DNA of 64,000 nucleotides. It comes from Streptomyces tirandamycinicus. GTDB taxonomy: Bacteria; Actinomycetota; Actinomycetes; Streptomycetales; Streptomycetaceae. The notes under the pieces are model-generated. The model searched no databases, was not told the DNA's origin, and saw only the letters and a program-made list of their open reading frames with translations. The stretch lies in the NCBI RefSeq assembly GCF_003097515.1, contig NZ_CP029188.1:2099001-2163000 (forward strand), read 5' to 3'. Positions 50,117-60,716 of this stretch are shown here, in pieces (the first letter of the stretch is position 1; every line of letters starts with the position of its first letter). The translations under genes and the position numbers were made by a program.

Positions 50117-50294
50117 GGGACGGTCCCTCCCGGGTTCTCGGACGGGCGTACGGTTCGGCCCGCACGCCCGTACCTGCTGTGACGCCGGCGGTGGCGTTCT
50201 CGGTTGCTTCTCTACTCCCGCAGGGGGCCGCGGCCGGGGAGACCGGCCGGGGGGACGCCCCCTCGTCACCCCGGTCGACGCCGACGCCCCCGGG

Positions 50295-51032
50295 TCATCC
50301 GCCCAGGGGTGTGGCGAGCGCGGCGGTCTGGAGCGCCGCGAGGTCGGCGCAGCCGCCGGTGGCGAGGTCGAGGAGCGCGTTGAGCTCCTTGCGGTCGAAG
50401 GGCTCGGCCTCCGCGGTGCCCTGGACCTCGACGAAGCGGCCGTCGCCGGTGCAGACGACGTTCATGTCGGTCTCGGCGCGGACGTCCTCCTCGTAGCAGA
50501 GGTCGAGGAGCGGCGTGCCGTCGACGATGCCGACGGAGACGGCGGCGACGGTGCCGGTGAGGGGTTTGCGGCCGGCCTTGACGAGCTTGTTGGCCTGGGC
50601 CCAGGCGACGGCGTCGGCGAGGGCGACGTAGGCGCCGGTGATGGCGGCGGTCCGGGTGCCGCCGTCGGCCTGGAGGACGTCGCAGTCGAGGACGACGGTG
50701 TTCTCGCCGAGGGCCTTGTAGTCGATGACGGCGCGCAGGGACCGGCCGATGAGGCGGGAGATCTCGTGGGTGCGGCCGCCGATCCTGCCGCGGACGGACT
50801 CCCGGTCGCCGCGGGTGTTGGTGGAGCGCGGCAGCATGGAGTACTCGGCGGTGACCCAGCCTTCGCCGCTGCCCTTGCGCCAGCGGGGGACGCCTTCGGT
50901 GACGGAGGCGGTGCAGAAGACCCTGGTGTCGCCGAAGGCGATGAGGACGGAGCCCTCTGCGTGCTTGCTCCACCCGCGTTCGATGGTGACGGGGCGGAGC
51001 TGTTCGGGGGTGCGGCCGTCGATACGAGACAT
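50295..51032 (-). CDS. rph: Ribonuclease PH
   Basis: 245 aa. It starts [20 protein letters not shown]. The RNase PH blocks [20 protein letters not shown] and [20 protein letters not shown] are present, as is the C-terminal [20 protein letters not shown]. It trims tRNA 3' ends with phosphate. The length is normal for the family. Confidence 0.97.
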   Translation of the reverse strand: MSRIDGRTPEQLRPVTIERGWSKHAEGSVLIAFGDTRVFCTASVTEGVPRWRKGSGEGWVTAEYSMLPRSTNTRGDRESVRGRIGGRTHEISRLIGRSLRAVIDYKALGENTVVLDCDVLQADGGTRTAAITGAYVALADAVAWAQANKLVKAGRKPLTGTVAAVSVGIVDGTPLLDLCYEEDVRAETDMNVVCTGDGRFVEVQGTAEAEPFDRKELNALLDLATGGCADLAALQTAALATPLGG

Positions 51033-51193
51033 GTGGTGAGCCTATCCGTACGCGGGTGACGGGCCCGTTCCGGTGGGCGGCTCGCGGAGCCGCCCGGGAG
51101 CGGGCCCCTCACGGGGGACGTGCCGCGGGGTTCGGGCCCGTCGTCAGCGGTGCGGTCTCCCGCGGGTGAGCGGGGAGGTGGCTCGCGGGTGGG

Positions 51194-51427
51194 TCACATC
51201 ATGTCTTCGATGTCCGCGGCGATGGGGTCGGCGTCGGTGCCGATGACGACCTGGATGGCGTTGCCCATCTTGACGACGCCGTGGGCTCCGGCGGCCTTCA
51301 GCGCGGCCTCGTCGACCTTGCCCGGGTCGACGACCTCGGTGCGGAGCCGGGTGATGCAGCCCTCGACCTCTTCGATGTTGTCGATGCCGCCGAGCCCGGC
51401 GACGATCTTCTCAGCCTTGCTGGCCAT
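51194..51427 (-). CDS. nagF: PTS GlcNAc-specific EIIB component NagF
   Basis: 77 aa from the ATG at 51427. It is a stand-alone EIIB domain with the phospho-Cys24 in EVEGCITRLRTEVVDPGKVD. In Streptomyces NagF relays phosphate from Crr (EIIA) to GlcNAc entering through the NagE permeases. A longer start at 51487 would add an unrelated leader. It is divergent from nagE1, with a dre site between. Confidence 0.95.
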   Translation of the reverse strand: MASKAEKIVAGLGGIDNIEEVEGCITRLRTEVVDPGKVDEAALKAAGAHGVVKMGNAIQVVIGTDADPIAADIEDMM

Positions 51428-51639
51428 GTCCTTCTCCCTGCGTTCGAGAGGCCCGTTCGGGGCGCTCAGCACTGCCTCGGCCACCACCGGTCCGTTGCGT
51501 CACGGTAGTGCACGGTTGGCCCATCTTCATGAGCGGGTGATCGCCGGTTGTCGAATGATGACGATCACCGGCGGCCCGCTTCCGCGACGGACCCCGGCCG
51601 GGCCCCGGGTGCACCGGGGTCCGGCCGGGCCGTACCACA

Positions 51640-51655
51640 ACTGGTCTACACCAGT
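51640..51655. promoter_or_regulatory. dre site (DasR operator) in the nagF/nagE1 region
   Basis: ACTGGTCTACACCAGT matches the DasR consensus at 15 of 16 positions and is almost palindromic. It sits 44 bp before nagE1 and 212 bp before nagF, so it may control both. Confidence 0.9.
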
Positions 51656-51698
51656 CTGCGGCACCTGCCAAACCAGGCGACTTTCCGGGAGGACGCCG

Positions 51699-52994
51699 AT
51701 GAGTACCGAGAGCGCGGCAGTACCGGGGCGGACCTGGCGGCACAGGTCGTTCCAGGGGCTCCAGAAGATGGGACGCAGCCTCCAGCTCCCCATCGCGGTG
51801 CTTCCCGCGGCCGGCATCCTCAACCGCCTCGGCCAGCCGGACGTCTTCGGCGACCAGGGGCTGGGATGGACGGACGTCGCCAGGGTGATGGACGGGGCCG
51901 GCGGTGCGCTGCTGGACTCGGGCCTGGGGCTGCCGCTGCTGTTCTGCGTGGGTGTCGCGATCGGGATGGCGAAGAAGGCGGACGGCTCGACGGCGCTCGC
52001 CGCGGTGGCGGGGTTCCTCGTGTACTACGGCGTGATCCGGGAGTTCCCGGAGGAGTGCGTGGACCCGGCGACGCCGGTGGACACCGGCTGCCGGGCCCTG
52101 GACGGTTCGGTCACCGCCTTCACGTACCAGAACCCGGGGGTCTTCGGCGGGATCGTGATGGGCCTGATGACGGCCTATGTGTGGCAGCGCTACCACCGCA
52201 CCAGGCTGGTGGACTGGCTGGGCTTCTTCAACGGCCGCAGGCTCGTGCCGATCATCATGGCCTTCGTCGGGATCGCGTTCGCGGCGCTGTGCCTGTGGGT
52301 CTGGCCGCCGGTCGGCGGGGCGCTGGAGGGTTTCAGCGACTGGCTGCAGGACCTGGGGGCGTGGGGCGCCGGCATCTTCGGCGTGGCGAACCGGGCGCTG
52401 CTGGTGGTGGGGCTGCACCAGTTCCTGAACGTGCCGCTGTGGTTCCAGTTCGGCTCGTACACCAAGCCCGACGGCACGGTGGTGCACGGCGACATCAACA
52501 TGTTCCTGAGCGGGGATCCGAACGCGGGCCTGTTCCTGACGGGCTTCTTCCCGATCATGATGTTCGCCCTGCCGGCCGCGGCGCTGGCGATCACGCACTG
52601 CGCGAAGCCGCACCGGCGCGCCGAGGTGGGCGGGCTGATGATGTCGGCGGCGCTGACGTCGTTCGTCACGGGCATCACGGAGCCGCTGGAGTACTCGTTC
52701 ATGTTCGTCGCCCCGGCGCTGTACGCGGTCCATGCCCTGCTCACCGGCGTCTCGATGGCGGTGACCTGGGCGCTGGGCGTCAAGGACGGCTTCTCCTTCT
52801 CGGCGGGCTTCATCGACTACGTGATCAACTGGGGCCTGGCGACGAAACCCTGGCTGATCGTCCCGATCGGCCTGGGCTTCGCGGCGGTGTACTACGCGGT
52901 CTTCCGTTTCGCGATCATCAGGTTCGACATCAGGACGCCGGGGCGGGAGCCGGACGAGATCGGCGACGAGCTGGAGCGCGAGGTCACCAAGTAG
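51699..52994 (+). CDS. nagE1: PTS GlcNAc permease EIIC, NagE1
   Basis: 431 aa from the ATG at 51699 with GGGAGGA upstream. About ten membrane helices of the EIIC glucose family are present (LQLPIAVLPAAGILNRLGQP at the start; VDWLGFFNGRRLVPIIMAFV; and the conserved ITEPLEYSFMFVAP). It has no EIIB or EIIA domain, so it depends on NagF and Crr. It transports and phosphorylates GlcNAc. Confidence 0.94.
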   Translation: MSTESAAVPGRTWRHRSFQGLQKMGRSLQLPIAVLPAAGILNRLGQPDVFGDQGLGWTDVARVMDGAGGALLDSGLGLPLLFCVGVAIGMAKKADGSTALAAVAGFLVYYGVIREFPEECVDPATPVDTGCRALDGSVTAFTYQNPGVFGGIVMGLMTAYVWQRYHRTRLVDWLGFFNGRRLVPIIMAFVGIAFAALCLWVWPPVGGALEGFSDWLQDLGAWGAGIFGVANRALLVVGLHQFLNVPLWFQFGSYTKPDGTVVHGDINMFLSGDPNAGLFLTGFFPIMMFALPAAALAITHCAKPHRRAEVGGLMMSAALTSFVTGITEPLEYSFMFVAPALYAVHALLTGVSMAVTWALGVKDGFSFSAGFIDYVINWGLATKPWLIVPIGLGFAAVYYAVFRFAIIRFDIRTPGREPDEIGDELEREVTK

Positions 52995-53269
52995 CGCGGG
53001 GCGCCGGGCGGCGGGGAGCCACCGGAGACACGGAGCCGCCGGGCGGTGCGAAGCCACCGGAGGGCACGGAGCCGCGGGCGGCGCGAAACCACCGACCACA
53101 CACCGGTTTCGCGGCACGAGGCCGCCGGGCGGCGGGGCTTCCCCGCCCGGGGCCGAGACGTGTCGGCGGCCGCGGCGACGGTGTGTCGCGGCGCCCTCTC
53201 GGAAGGCTTCCGGTGCATGGCCGAGCCCTCGAAATTCGAAGGTTCCTTATCTTTCCCTCACGTGCTACA
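52995..53269. other. Repeat-containing gap between nagE1 and nagE2
   Basis: AGCCACCGGAGGCACGGAGC-type units of about 30 bp are repeated around three times at 53017-53110, after the nagE1 stop. No gene was found. The 3' end carries the nagE2 promoter and two dre sites. Confidence 0.6.
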
Positions 53270-53302
53270 ACTGGTCTACACCTCTGACTGGTGTAGACCA
53301 TG
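53270..53302. promoter_or_regulatory. Two adjacent dre sites upstream of nagE2
   Basis: ACTGGTCTACACCTCT (53270-53285) and ACTGGTGTAGACCATG (53287-53302) lie almost head to tail, 85 bp before nagE2. Both fit the DasR consensus. Two sites suggest tighter repression than at nagE1. Confidence 0.9.
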
Positions 53303-53386
53303 CGGTCATACCACCGCGTTCCCCGAGACGCCGCCGTCCCCCTCTCCCCCGGTGCCGGGCGGCGCCTTCGCCCACTGGAGGAAGTT

Positions 53387-54661
53387 GTGACCACGGCCAC
53401 CGTCGACACGGCGCCACCCGCCAAGAAATGGGGCTCCGGCCTGTTCCAGGGCCTGCAGAAGGTGGGCCGCAGCCTGCAGTTGCCCATCGCCGTGCTGCCG
53501 GCGGCCGGCATCCTGCTGCGCCTCGGCCAGCCCGATGTCTTCGGCAAGGACGGCCTCGGTTGGAACAAGGTCGCCTCGGTGTTCGCCACTGCCGGCGACG
53601 CCGTCTTCGCCAACCTGCCCCTGCTGTTCTGCATAGGCGTCGCGATCGGCTTCGCCAAGAAGTCGGACGGGTCCACCGCGCTCGCGGCGCTCGTCGGCTT
53701 CCTCGTCTACGACAACGTCCTCACCGCGTTCCCGGTGACCGAGGCGGTGGTCAACACCACCGCCAACGACGGCGTCGACGTCGCCGCGACCTACAACAAC
53801 CCCGGTGTCCTCGGCGGCATCGTGATGGGCCTGCTCTCCGCGGTCCTCTGGCAGCGCTTCCACCGCACGAAGCTGGTGGACTGGCTCGGCTTCTTCAACG
53901 GCCGCAGGCTGGTGCCGATCATCATGGCCTTCGTCGGTGTCGTCGCCGGCGTCTTCTTCGGCCTCGTGTGGGAGCCGGTCGGCAGCGTCATCTCCAACTT
54001 CGGTGAGTGGATGACCGGACTGGGCGCGGGCGGCGCGGGGTTGTTCGGCCTCATCAACCGCGCACTGATCCCGATCGGTATGCACCAGTTCGTGAACACC
54101 GTCGCCTGGTTCCAGATCGGTGACTTCACCAATGCCGCAGGCGAGGTCGTCCACGGCGACCTGCACCGCTTCTTCGCCGGTGACCCGGAGGCCGGTCTGT
54201 TCATGACGGGCTTCTTCCCGATCATGATGTTCGGCCTTCCGGCCGCGGCGCTGGCCATCGCTCACTCGGCCCGCCCCGAGCGCCGCAAGGCCGTCACCGG
54301 CATGATGCTGTCGCTCGCCCTGACGTCGTTCGTCACCGGCGTGACCGAGCCGATCGAGTTCTCGTTCATGTTCATCGCGCCGCTCCTGTACGCGATCCAC
54401 GCCCTCCTCACCGCCGTCTCGATGGCCTTGACCTGGGCGCTCGGCGTGCACGCCGGCTTCACCTTCTCCGCCGGTCTGATCGACCTGGGGCTCGGCTGGA
54501 ACAAGGCGACGAGCCCATGGCTGATCATCCCCATCGGTCTGTGCTTCGCCGTCGTCTACTACGTGGTCTTCCGCTTCGCCATCACCAGGTTCAATCTGCC
54601 GACGCCGGGCCGTGAGTCCGACGAGGAGCTGGCCGAACTCGAGAAGGCCGAGGCCAGGTAG
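53387..54661 (+). CDS. nagE2: PTS GlcNAc permease EIIC, NagE2
   Basis: 424 aa from a GTG with GGAGGAAGT upstream. It is a close paralogue of NagE1 with the same EIIC motifs (LQLPIAVLPAAGILLRLGQP, VTEPIEFSFMFIAPLLYAIH). In S. coelicolor NagE2 is the main GlcNAc carrier. A terminator hairpin follows. Confidence 0.94.
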   Translation: MTTATVDTAPPAKKWGSGLFQGLQKVGRSLQLPIAVLPAAGILLRLGQPDVFGKDGLGWNKVASVFATAGDAVFANLPLLFCIGVAIGFAKKSDGSTALAALVGFLVYDNVLTAFPVTEAVVNTTANDGVDVAATYNNPGVLGGIVMGLLSAVLWQRFHRTKLVDWLGFFNGRRLVPIIMAFVGVVAGVFFGLVWEPVGSVISNFGEWMTGLGAGGAGLFGLINRALIPIGMHQFVNTVAWFQIGDFTNAAGEVVHGDLHRFFAGDPEAGLFMTGFFPIMMFGLPAAALAIAHSARPERRKAVTGMMLSLALTSFVTGVTEPIEFSFMFIAPLLYAIHALLTAVSMALTWALGVHAGFTFSAGLIDLGLGWNKATSPWLIIPIGLCFAVVYYVVFRFAITRFNLPTPGRESDEELAELEKAEAR

Positions 54662-54672
54662 CGGTCGCGCCG

Positions 54673-54705
54673 GGCCGAGGGCGCTGCCGGGCGGCGCCCT
54701 CGGCC
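54673..54705 (+). terminator. Terminator of nagE2
   Basis: GGCCGAGGGCGC (54673-54684) pairs perfectly with GCGCCCTCGGCC (54694-54705). The rest of the 302-bp gap up to 54963 shows GGCACCCGAGGCC and GCAGCTGC microrepeats and no gene. Confidence 0.75.
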
Positions 54706-54963
54706 AGGCACCCGAGGCCAGGCACCCGAGGCCCGGGAGCGGCATCGGCCGACGGCAGCTGCGGCCGGCAACAGCCGCGACCGGCAGCTGCCGTCGACCC
54801 GAGGTACCCGCAGGCCCCCGCCCTTCCCCCCGGAGACTCCGCGCTCCGGAGCGCGGGGGCCTGCGCCGTTCACCCCCGGGCATCTGCGCCGTTCGACGAC
54901 AGGTGCCCTCGCCCGTCCCCGCGGGCCTCGCCACCCGCCCCGAGGGCGTCGCCGGTGGCCGGC

Positions 54964-55383
54964 TCAGGCCTCCGCCGCCGGTACGCACAGCACCGGGATC
55001 CGCGAGATGTGGAGCAGTTTGTGCGGGGTCGAGCCCAGCAGGGCGCCGCGCAGTGGGCTCTCGCCGTAGCTGCCGACGACGATCACGCGGGCGTCGTGGC
55101 GGTCGGCGGCGTCGAGCAGGGCCTCCGCCGGCTTCTGGTCGAGGATCTCGACCGCCGTGGGCACGCCCGCGTCGTCGGCCGCCGCGACCGCGTGCGCGAG
55201 GACCACCCTGGCGGACTGGCGGATGGCCTCCAGATGGGTCTGGTACTCCTCGCCGAGCGTGCCCGGGGGCGCCGCGCCGAAGACCAGCACGAGCGGCTCG
55301 CGGAAGGCCGCGGCCACCTCGATGGCCACCCGCAGGGCACGCACCGAGCCGGGCGACTCGTCGTATCCGAGGACGACGGGCAT
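54964..55383 (-). CDS. Universal stress protein (single UspA domain)
   Basis: 139 aa. It starts MPVVLGYDESPGSVRALRVA. The ATP-binding G-x2-G-x9-G(S/T) type motif is visible as VVGSYGESPLRGALLGSTPHKLL. The gene begins one base after the stop of the amino-acid permease gene, so the two are co-transcribed. It may tune the transporter to stress; paired USP-permease genes are common. Confidence 0.9.
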   Translation of the reverse strand: MPVVLGYDESPGSVRALRVAIEVAAAFREPLVLVFGAAPPGTLGEEYQTHLEAIRQSARVVLAHAVAAADDAGVPTAVEILDQKPAEALLDAADRHDARVIVVGSYGESPLRGALLGSTPHKLLHISRIPVLCVPAAEA

Positions 55384-55384
55384 C

Positions 55385-56932
55385 TCACGGCCCTCCGGAT
55401 CCGCTCCGGCCGGTGCCCGTGCCGCGCGCGGCGTCGGGGTCGCAGACACCCGGGCGCTCGTGCCAGAAGCGGTCGCTCGACAGCCGTCGCGCGACCATGA
55501 TCAGCAACCCTGCCACCGCGATGAGGATGCCGATGACGAGCGGCGGGCCGAGCCCGAACCAGGAGGCACCGCTGTAGGAGTTGGCCGGGTCGGACATGTC
55601 GATGACGGATTCCACCAGCAGCCACAGCAGCAGCACGGCGCCGATCACCGGTCCCGCACCGATGAGCAGGAAGTTGCGGACGTTCTCGGTGAGATGGCGG
55701 CGGTAGTAGACCGCGCAGGCGATGCCGGTGAGCGCGTAGTAGAACGCGATGAGCAGCGAGAGTGCGGTGAGCGAGTCGAGCAGGGCGTTCTCGCTGATCT
55801 GGCTGACGACGAGGTACCAGACGATGGCGACGACCGCGACGGCCCAGGTGCTGACGTGGGGCGTACGGAAGCGCGGGTGGATCCTGGCGAAGGCGGCGGG
55901 CAGCGCGCCGCGCCGGGCCATGGAGAGCCCCGTCCGGGACGCGGGAATGATCGTCGTCTGGGTCGAGGCGAGGGCCGACGTGGAGACGGCCAGCAGGACG
56001 AGCCAGTCCCAGCCGCCGAGGACCTGCCCGGCGAGGGAGGCGAAGATGAACTCCTCCTCGGACGCGTTCTCGGCGAGGTAGGCCGGTCCGGCGAAGGCGA
56101 CGACGGCGATCGTGACCGAGAGGTACGTGCCCAGCAGGATGACCGTCGACCAGATGCCGGCCCGTCCGGGGGCGCTGGCGGAGTTCTTGACCTCCTCGGT
56201 GAGGTTGACCGCGGACTCCCAGCCCCAGTACATGAAGACGCCGAGCAGCAGGCCGCCGGTCAGGGCGGCACCGCCCGCGCCGAAGGGGTTCAGCCAGGAG
56301 ATCTGCGGGTCGACGGCGCCCAGCGAGCTGGTGCCCGCGTACACGCGCTGGATGGCCACGACGGCGAACGCGAGGAGCGACGCGACCTGGGCAAGGATGA
56401 GCACGTTCTGGACGTGCGCCGAGGCCTCGGTGCCGATGACGCAGATGGCGGTCATGACGAGGATGACCAGCACGGCGAGCAGCTGGCGTACGAGGTCGTT
56501 GGAGGCCCAGCCGTCGAGGCCCACGGTGAGCAGCCCGAAGCCGACGGCCACATCGGCGAGCGATCCGACGACGAGCACACCGGTCATCATGATCGCCCAG
56601 CCGCCGAACCAGCCGGCCCAGGGGCCCATGGCGCGGGTGACCCAGGAGAAGGTCGTGCCGCAGTCCTGGTCGACCCGGTTGAGGTAGAAGAAGGCCGATG
56701 CGATGAGCAGCATCGGCACGAAGGAGGCGAGCACCACTCCGGGCGCGTAGACGCCGACGAGTGCCACGACCGCGCCGATGACGGCGGCCAGTGAGTACGC
56801 GGGGGAGGTGGAGTTGATGCCGATGACGAGCGCGTCGAGGAAGCCGATCGCGTTGTGCTTCAGCTCTCCGGGCCCTTCCCGGCTGTGCGAGCTGGGCGGC
56901 GGAGGGAGGGTGTCCTTGACGTCATCGGCCAT
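55385..56932 (-). CDS. APC-family amino-acid/polyamine permease
   Basis: 515 aa with about 12 membrane helices. The APC start block LKHNAIGFLDALVIGINSTS precedes GPWAGWFGGWAIMMTGVLVV and later WGWESAVNLTEEVKN and TQTTIIPASRTGLSMARRGA. It is related to amino-acid permeases of the YfnA/putrescine type; the substrate cannot be read. It is followed by a universal stress protein gene. Confidence 0.92.
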   Translation of the reverse strand: MADDVKDTLPPPPSSHSREGPGELKHNAIGFLDALVIGINSTSPAYSLAAVIGAVVALVGVYAPGVVLASFVPMLLIASAFFYLNRVDQDCGTTFSWVTRAMGPWAGWFGGWAIMMTGVLVVGSLADVAVGFGLLTVGLDGWASNDLVRQLLAVLVILVMTAICVIGTEASAHVQNVLILAQVASLLAFAVVAIQRVYAGTSSLGAVDPQISWLNPFGAGGAALTGGLLLGVFMYWGWESAVNLTEEVKNSASAPGRAGIWSTVILLGTYLSVTIAVVAFAGPAYLAENASEEEFIFASLAGQVLGGWDWLVLLAVSTSALASTQTTIIPASRTGLSMARRGALPAAFARIHPRFRTPHVSTWAVAVVAIVWYLVVSQISENALLDSLTALSLLIAFYYALTGIACAVYYRRHLTENVRNFLLIGAGPVIGAVLLLWLLVESVIDMSDPANSYSGASWFGLGPPLVIGILIAVAGLLIMVARRLSSDRFWHERPGVCDPDAARGTGTGRSGSGGP

Positions 56933-57283
56933 GTTTCCTCGCAGATCAGGACGATGTGTCGGTTTTATGCGAGTGTAGCCGGACGCGCCGCTCCTGGCCC
57001 GCGGAGTGGATCTCCCGCGTCGCGAGGCGCCCGGGGAGGGCGTGGGAAGGGCGCGACGGGGGAAGGGCGCGGTGCGGTCCGGGGCGTGCCCGGCACCGTC
57101 CATACCCCGTGACCGTCCGAGCCCCGGGGCTATGGCGTACGGACGGTGCCGGGGCACGGACGGTTACGGGGCGGGGCCGAGGGTGTCCGGCGCCTGGGCT
57201 GGGGCTGGGGCCGGGTCGGGGTTGGAGCGGCCGGGCACCGGGCGGGTGGCGACCGGTCGCGGCGGCCGGGGCACGCGGCGCCC
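56933..57283. other. Gap between the permease and the MBL hydrolase
   Basis: This 351-bp stretch carries the permease promoter at its right end. It also holds several GC-rich near-repeats (GACCGTCCGAGCCCCGGGGC; ACGGACGGTGCCGGGGCACG) that could form hairpins downstream of the MBL gene. No coding frame is supported. Confidence 0.5.
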
Positions 57284-58036
57284 CTACAGCTCGTAGACCG
57301 CGCCGGGTGCCGCCAGCTCGACCGGACCTTCGAAGACGGCCCGCGCGTCCGCGAGATTCCGCTCGGCGTCCGTCCACGGCGGGATGTGGGTCAGCACCAG
57401 ACGGCCCACCCCCGCGCGGGCGGCGTGGGCACCCGCCTCCCGGCCGTTGAGGTGGAGGCCGGGAATGTCCTCCTTGCCGTGGGTGAAGGCCGCTTCGCAG
57501 AGGAAGAGGTCGGTGCCCTCGGCCAGGTCGACCAGGGTTTCGCAGACACCCGTGTCGCCGGAGTACGTCAGCGACCGGCCGCCGTGCTCGATCCGGATGC
57601 CGAAGGTCTCGACGGGGTGCGCCACCTTCTCGGTACGGACGGAGAACGGCCCGATCTCGAAGGCGCCCGGCTTCAGCGTGTGGAAGTCGAACACCTCGCT
57701 CATCGACTTGTCCGAGGGGGTGTCGGCGTACGCGGTGGTGAGCCGCTGCTCCGCACCCTCCGGCGCGTACACCGGGAGGGCGTCGCAACGGCCGCCGTCG
57801 TGGCGGTAGTAGCGGGCCACGAAGTATCCGCACATGTCGATGCAGTGGTCCGCATGCAGATGACTCAGGAAGACGGCGTCGAGGTCGTAGAGACCGATGT
57901 GTCGCTGCAGCTCGCCGAGGGCGCCGTTGCCCATGTCGAGAAGCAGCCGGAAGCCGTCGGCCTCTACGAGATAGCTCGAGCAGGCCGATTCCGCGGACGG
58001 GAACGACCCCGAGCAGCCGACGACGGTGAGCTTCAT
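57284..58036 (-). CDS. MBL-fold metallohydrolase (RNase Z/PDE-like)
   Basis: 250 aa. It starts MKLTVVGCSGSFPSAESACS. The metal motif FLSHLHADHCIDMCGYFVAR and the further ligands in TYSGDTGVCETL and TFAGxxTHGKEDIP-like positions are those of the metallo-beta-lactamase fold. It resembles ribonuclease Z and phosphodiesterase types. It is divergent from the PemK-like gene. Confidence 0.88.
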   Translation of the reverse strand: MKLTVVGCSGSFPSAESACSSYLVEADGFRLLLDMGNGALGELQRHIGLYDLDAVFLSHLHADHCIDMCGYFVARYYRHDGGRCDALPVYAPEGAEQRLTTAYADTPSDKSMSEVFDFHTLKPGAFEIGPFSVRTEKVAHPVETFGIRIEHGGRSLTYSGDTGVCETLVDLAEGTDLFLCEAAFTHGKEDIPGLHLNGREAGAHAARAGVGRLVLTHIPPWTDAERNLADARAVFEGPVELAAPGAVYEL

Positions 58037-58280
58037 GGAGCTTGAACCTCCGTGGACGGTCGTCCGGTGGACGGGGAACGTGGGCGGGTGGCGGGAGTGC
58101 CGAGGCGTGCGCAGGGGAGGTCGTGCGGTGCGTCGAGCGTAAGGCGCGAAAGGGTTGAGCGCTCCTTCGCAGGTACCCGTTGTGGGAGAACTCACCTGCC
58201 CTGTCACCGGATAGGACGACGTGTGACGGTCGGGTGTGCGACACGCGCGGCACGGGATGCGCGCCGGTACCGTCTGGGGT

Positions 58281-58790
58281 ATGGACACGTCGTGGTGGCT
58301 CGCGCTCGGCGCGGTGGTGGCGGTCGCGCTGCTGGCGGCCGTGACGCGGATGAGGCCCGGTGGCCGCCCGCGCGGGCCTGGTGGGAGACCGGCCGGGAGG
58401 GTGCCGACGAGGCCGCGGTTCCGTGCCCCGGGCGGGCGGCGGAACGGACCGGTGGAGGGCGGTGCGGCGCCTCCCGGGCCGGGGCTGCGTCCGCAGCCGG
58501 GCGAGATCTGGTGGGCGGACGTTCCGTACGAGGACGGGCCCGGCTCCAAGGACCGGCCCTGCCTGGTCCTGGCCGTGCACCGGGGCGCGGCGCGGGTGGC
58601 CAAGATCACCAGCCGCTACCACGACGAGCGCCCGGGCGTGATCCCGCTCCCGCCCGGCACGGTCGGCGACACACACGGACGCCCGAGCTTCCTGGAGACG
58701 GACGAACTGCGCGAGGTCCGGGTCCGGGACTTCCGCCGGCGGGTGGGTGCGGTGGACCCGCTGCTCTGGGACCAACTGCGGCACCTGTGA
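58281..58790 (+). CDS. Membrane-anchored PemK/MazF-like protein
   Basis: 169 aa. An N-terminal hydrophobic helix (WWLALGAVVAVALLAAVTRM) and an Arg/Pro-rich linker precede a PemK/MazF-like fold (PQPGEIWWADVPYEDGPGSK, DRPCLVLAVHRGAARVAKIT, and PSFLETDELREVRVRDFRR). MazF toxins cut mRNA. No antitoxin gene is adjacent, and membrane tethering is unusual for a toxin, so it may be a non-toxic homologue. Confidence 0.8.
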   Translation: MDTSWWLALGAVVAVALLAAVTRMRPGGRPRGPGGRPAGRVPTRPRFRAPGGRRNGPVEGGAAPPGPGLRPQPGEIWWADVPYEDGPGSKDRPCLVLAVHRGAARVAKITSRYHDERPGVIPLPPGTVGDTHGRPSFLETDELREVRVRDFRRRVGAVDPLLWDQLRHL

Positions 58791-59354
58791 CGGGTGACCG
58801 GCGACGAATGACGGGCTTCGGGTGACGCGCTTCGGCTGACGGGCGACTGGGGACCGGAGACCACCGCCGCCGACCACCGCCGGCGACCGGCCATCGCCAC
58901 CGGCTACCGGCAACGGCGACCGGCGGCGTGGGACGAGCGGTGGCCCGTGGCAGCTGAGGTGAGGTGAGGTGAGGTGTGCGGTTGCTGCCCCGACGCCCGG
59001 GCCGGACGGCCGTTTCGTCGCCCGTGGAACGCCGGCATGCGGGTGCCCGAGGTGCCGCGGCGCGGCCCGTGGGCCGGTATGGGCCGGGTCTCTCCGGGCC
59101 GTGGGCACCGGCCCGGTCCTGGGCGGTCCCCGGAGCGGCCCAGGGGTTCCGGCCCGGAGAGTGGGGCGCGCTCCGGCTTACCCGTCGGCTCGACGCTTCC
59201 GCCTCGGGCCGGAGCGTGCCCCGCCGAGGCGGGGCACGCGGGGTGGTGTCCGCCGCGTCAGGCCCGGATCAGCCCCGCCGGGCCCGGATCAATCCCGACG
59301 GGCCCGGATCGGCCGCGTCATGCCCGGATCAATCCCGCCGAGGAACCGGCGCCG
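58791..59354. other. Repeat-rich gap before cysM
   Basis: The 564-bp gap holds TGAGG repeats (58957-58977), GGTGACGGG-type runs, and at 59255-59345 several GCCCGGATCAATCCCG units. Long open frames exist in all phases, but none has a credible start or family match. Confidence 0.55.
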
Positions 59355-60320
<966 letters not shown>

Positions 60321-60608
60321 TCAGGCCATGCCGCCGGCGACGGCGGGCAGGATCGTCACGTTGTCACCGTCGGACAGCTTGGTGGAGATGCCGTCGAGGA
60401 AGCGGACGTCCTCGTCGTTCAGGTAGACGTTCACGAAGCGGCGGAGCTGCTCGCCGTTCGCCTCGTCGACGATCCGGGCCTGGATTCCGGGGTGCCGGGT
60501 CTCGAGGTCGGCGAACAGCTCGGCGAGCGTGTCCCCACTGCCCTCGACGGCCTTGGCGCCGTCGGTGTAGGTGCGGAGGATGGTCGGGATGCGGACCTCG
60601 ATGGCCAT
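60321..60608 (-). CDS. cysO: Sulfur carrier CysO (ThiS/MoaD fold) with masked C-terminus
   Basis: 95 aa. A ubiquitin-like beta-grasp protein; it starts MAIEVRIPTILRTYTDGAKA. It ends AVAGGMA: the diglycine needed for activation is followed by Met-Ala, which must be removed before the carrier can be loaded. The JAMM protease encoded upstream (Mec) is the obvious candidate. The gene precedes cysM by 15 bp in the same operon. Confidence 0.93.
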   Translation of the reverse strand: MAIEVRIPTILRTYTDGAKAVEGSGDTLAELFADLETRHPGIQARIVDEANGEQLRRFVNVYLNDEDVRFLDGISTKLSDGDNVTILPAVAGGMA

Positions 60609-60716
60609 GGCGTGGGCTCCTGTCGGGAGGGACGTAAGGGCGTTTGCGTACGGGCGCGCGGCTGGGCCCCCGCGCAGGGGCTGGTGCAGGATCGCTGCGT
60701 TCGCAGGCCGTTGGGC

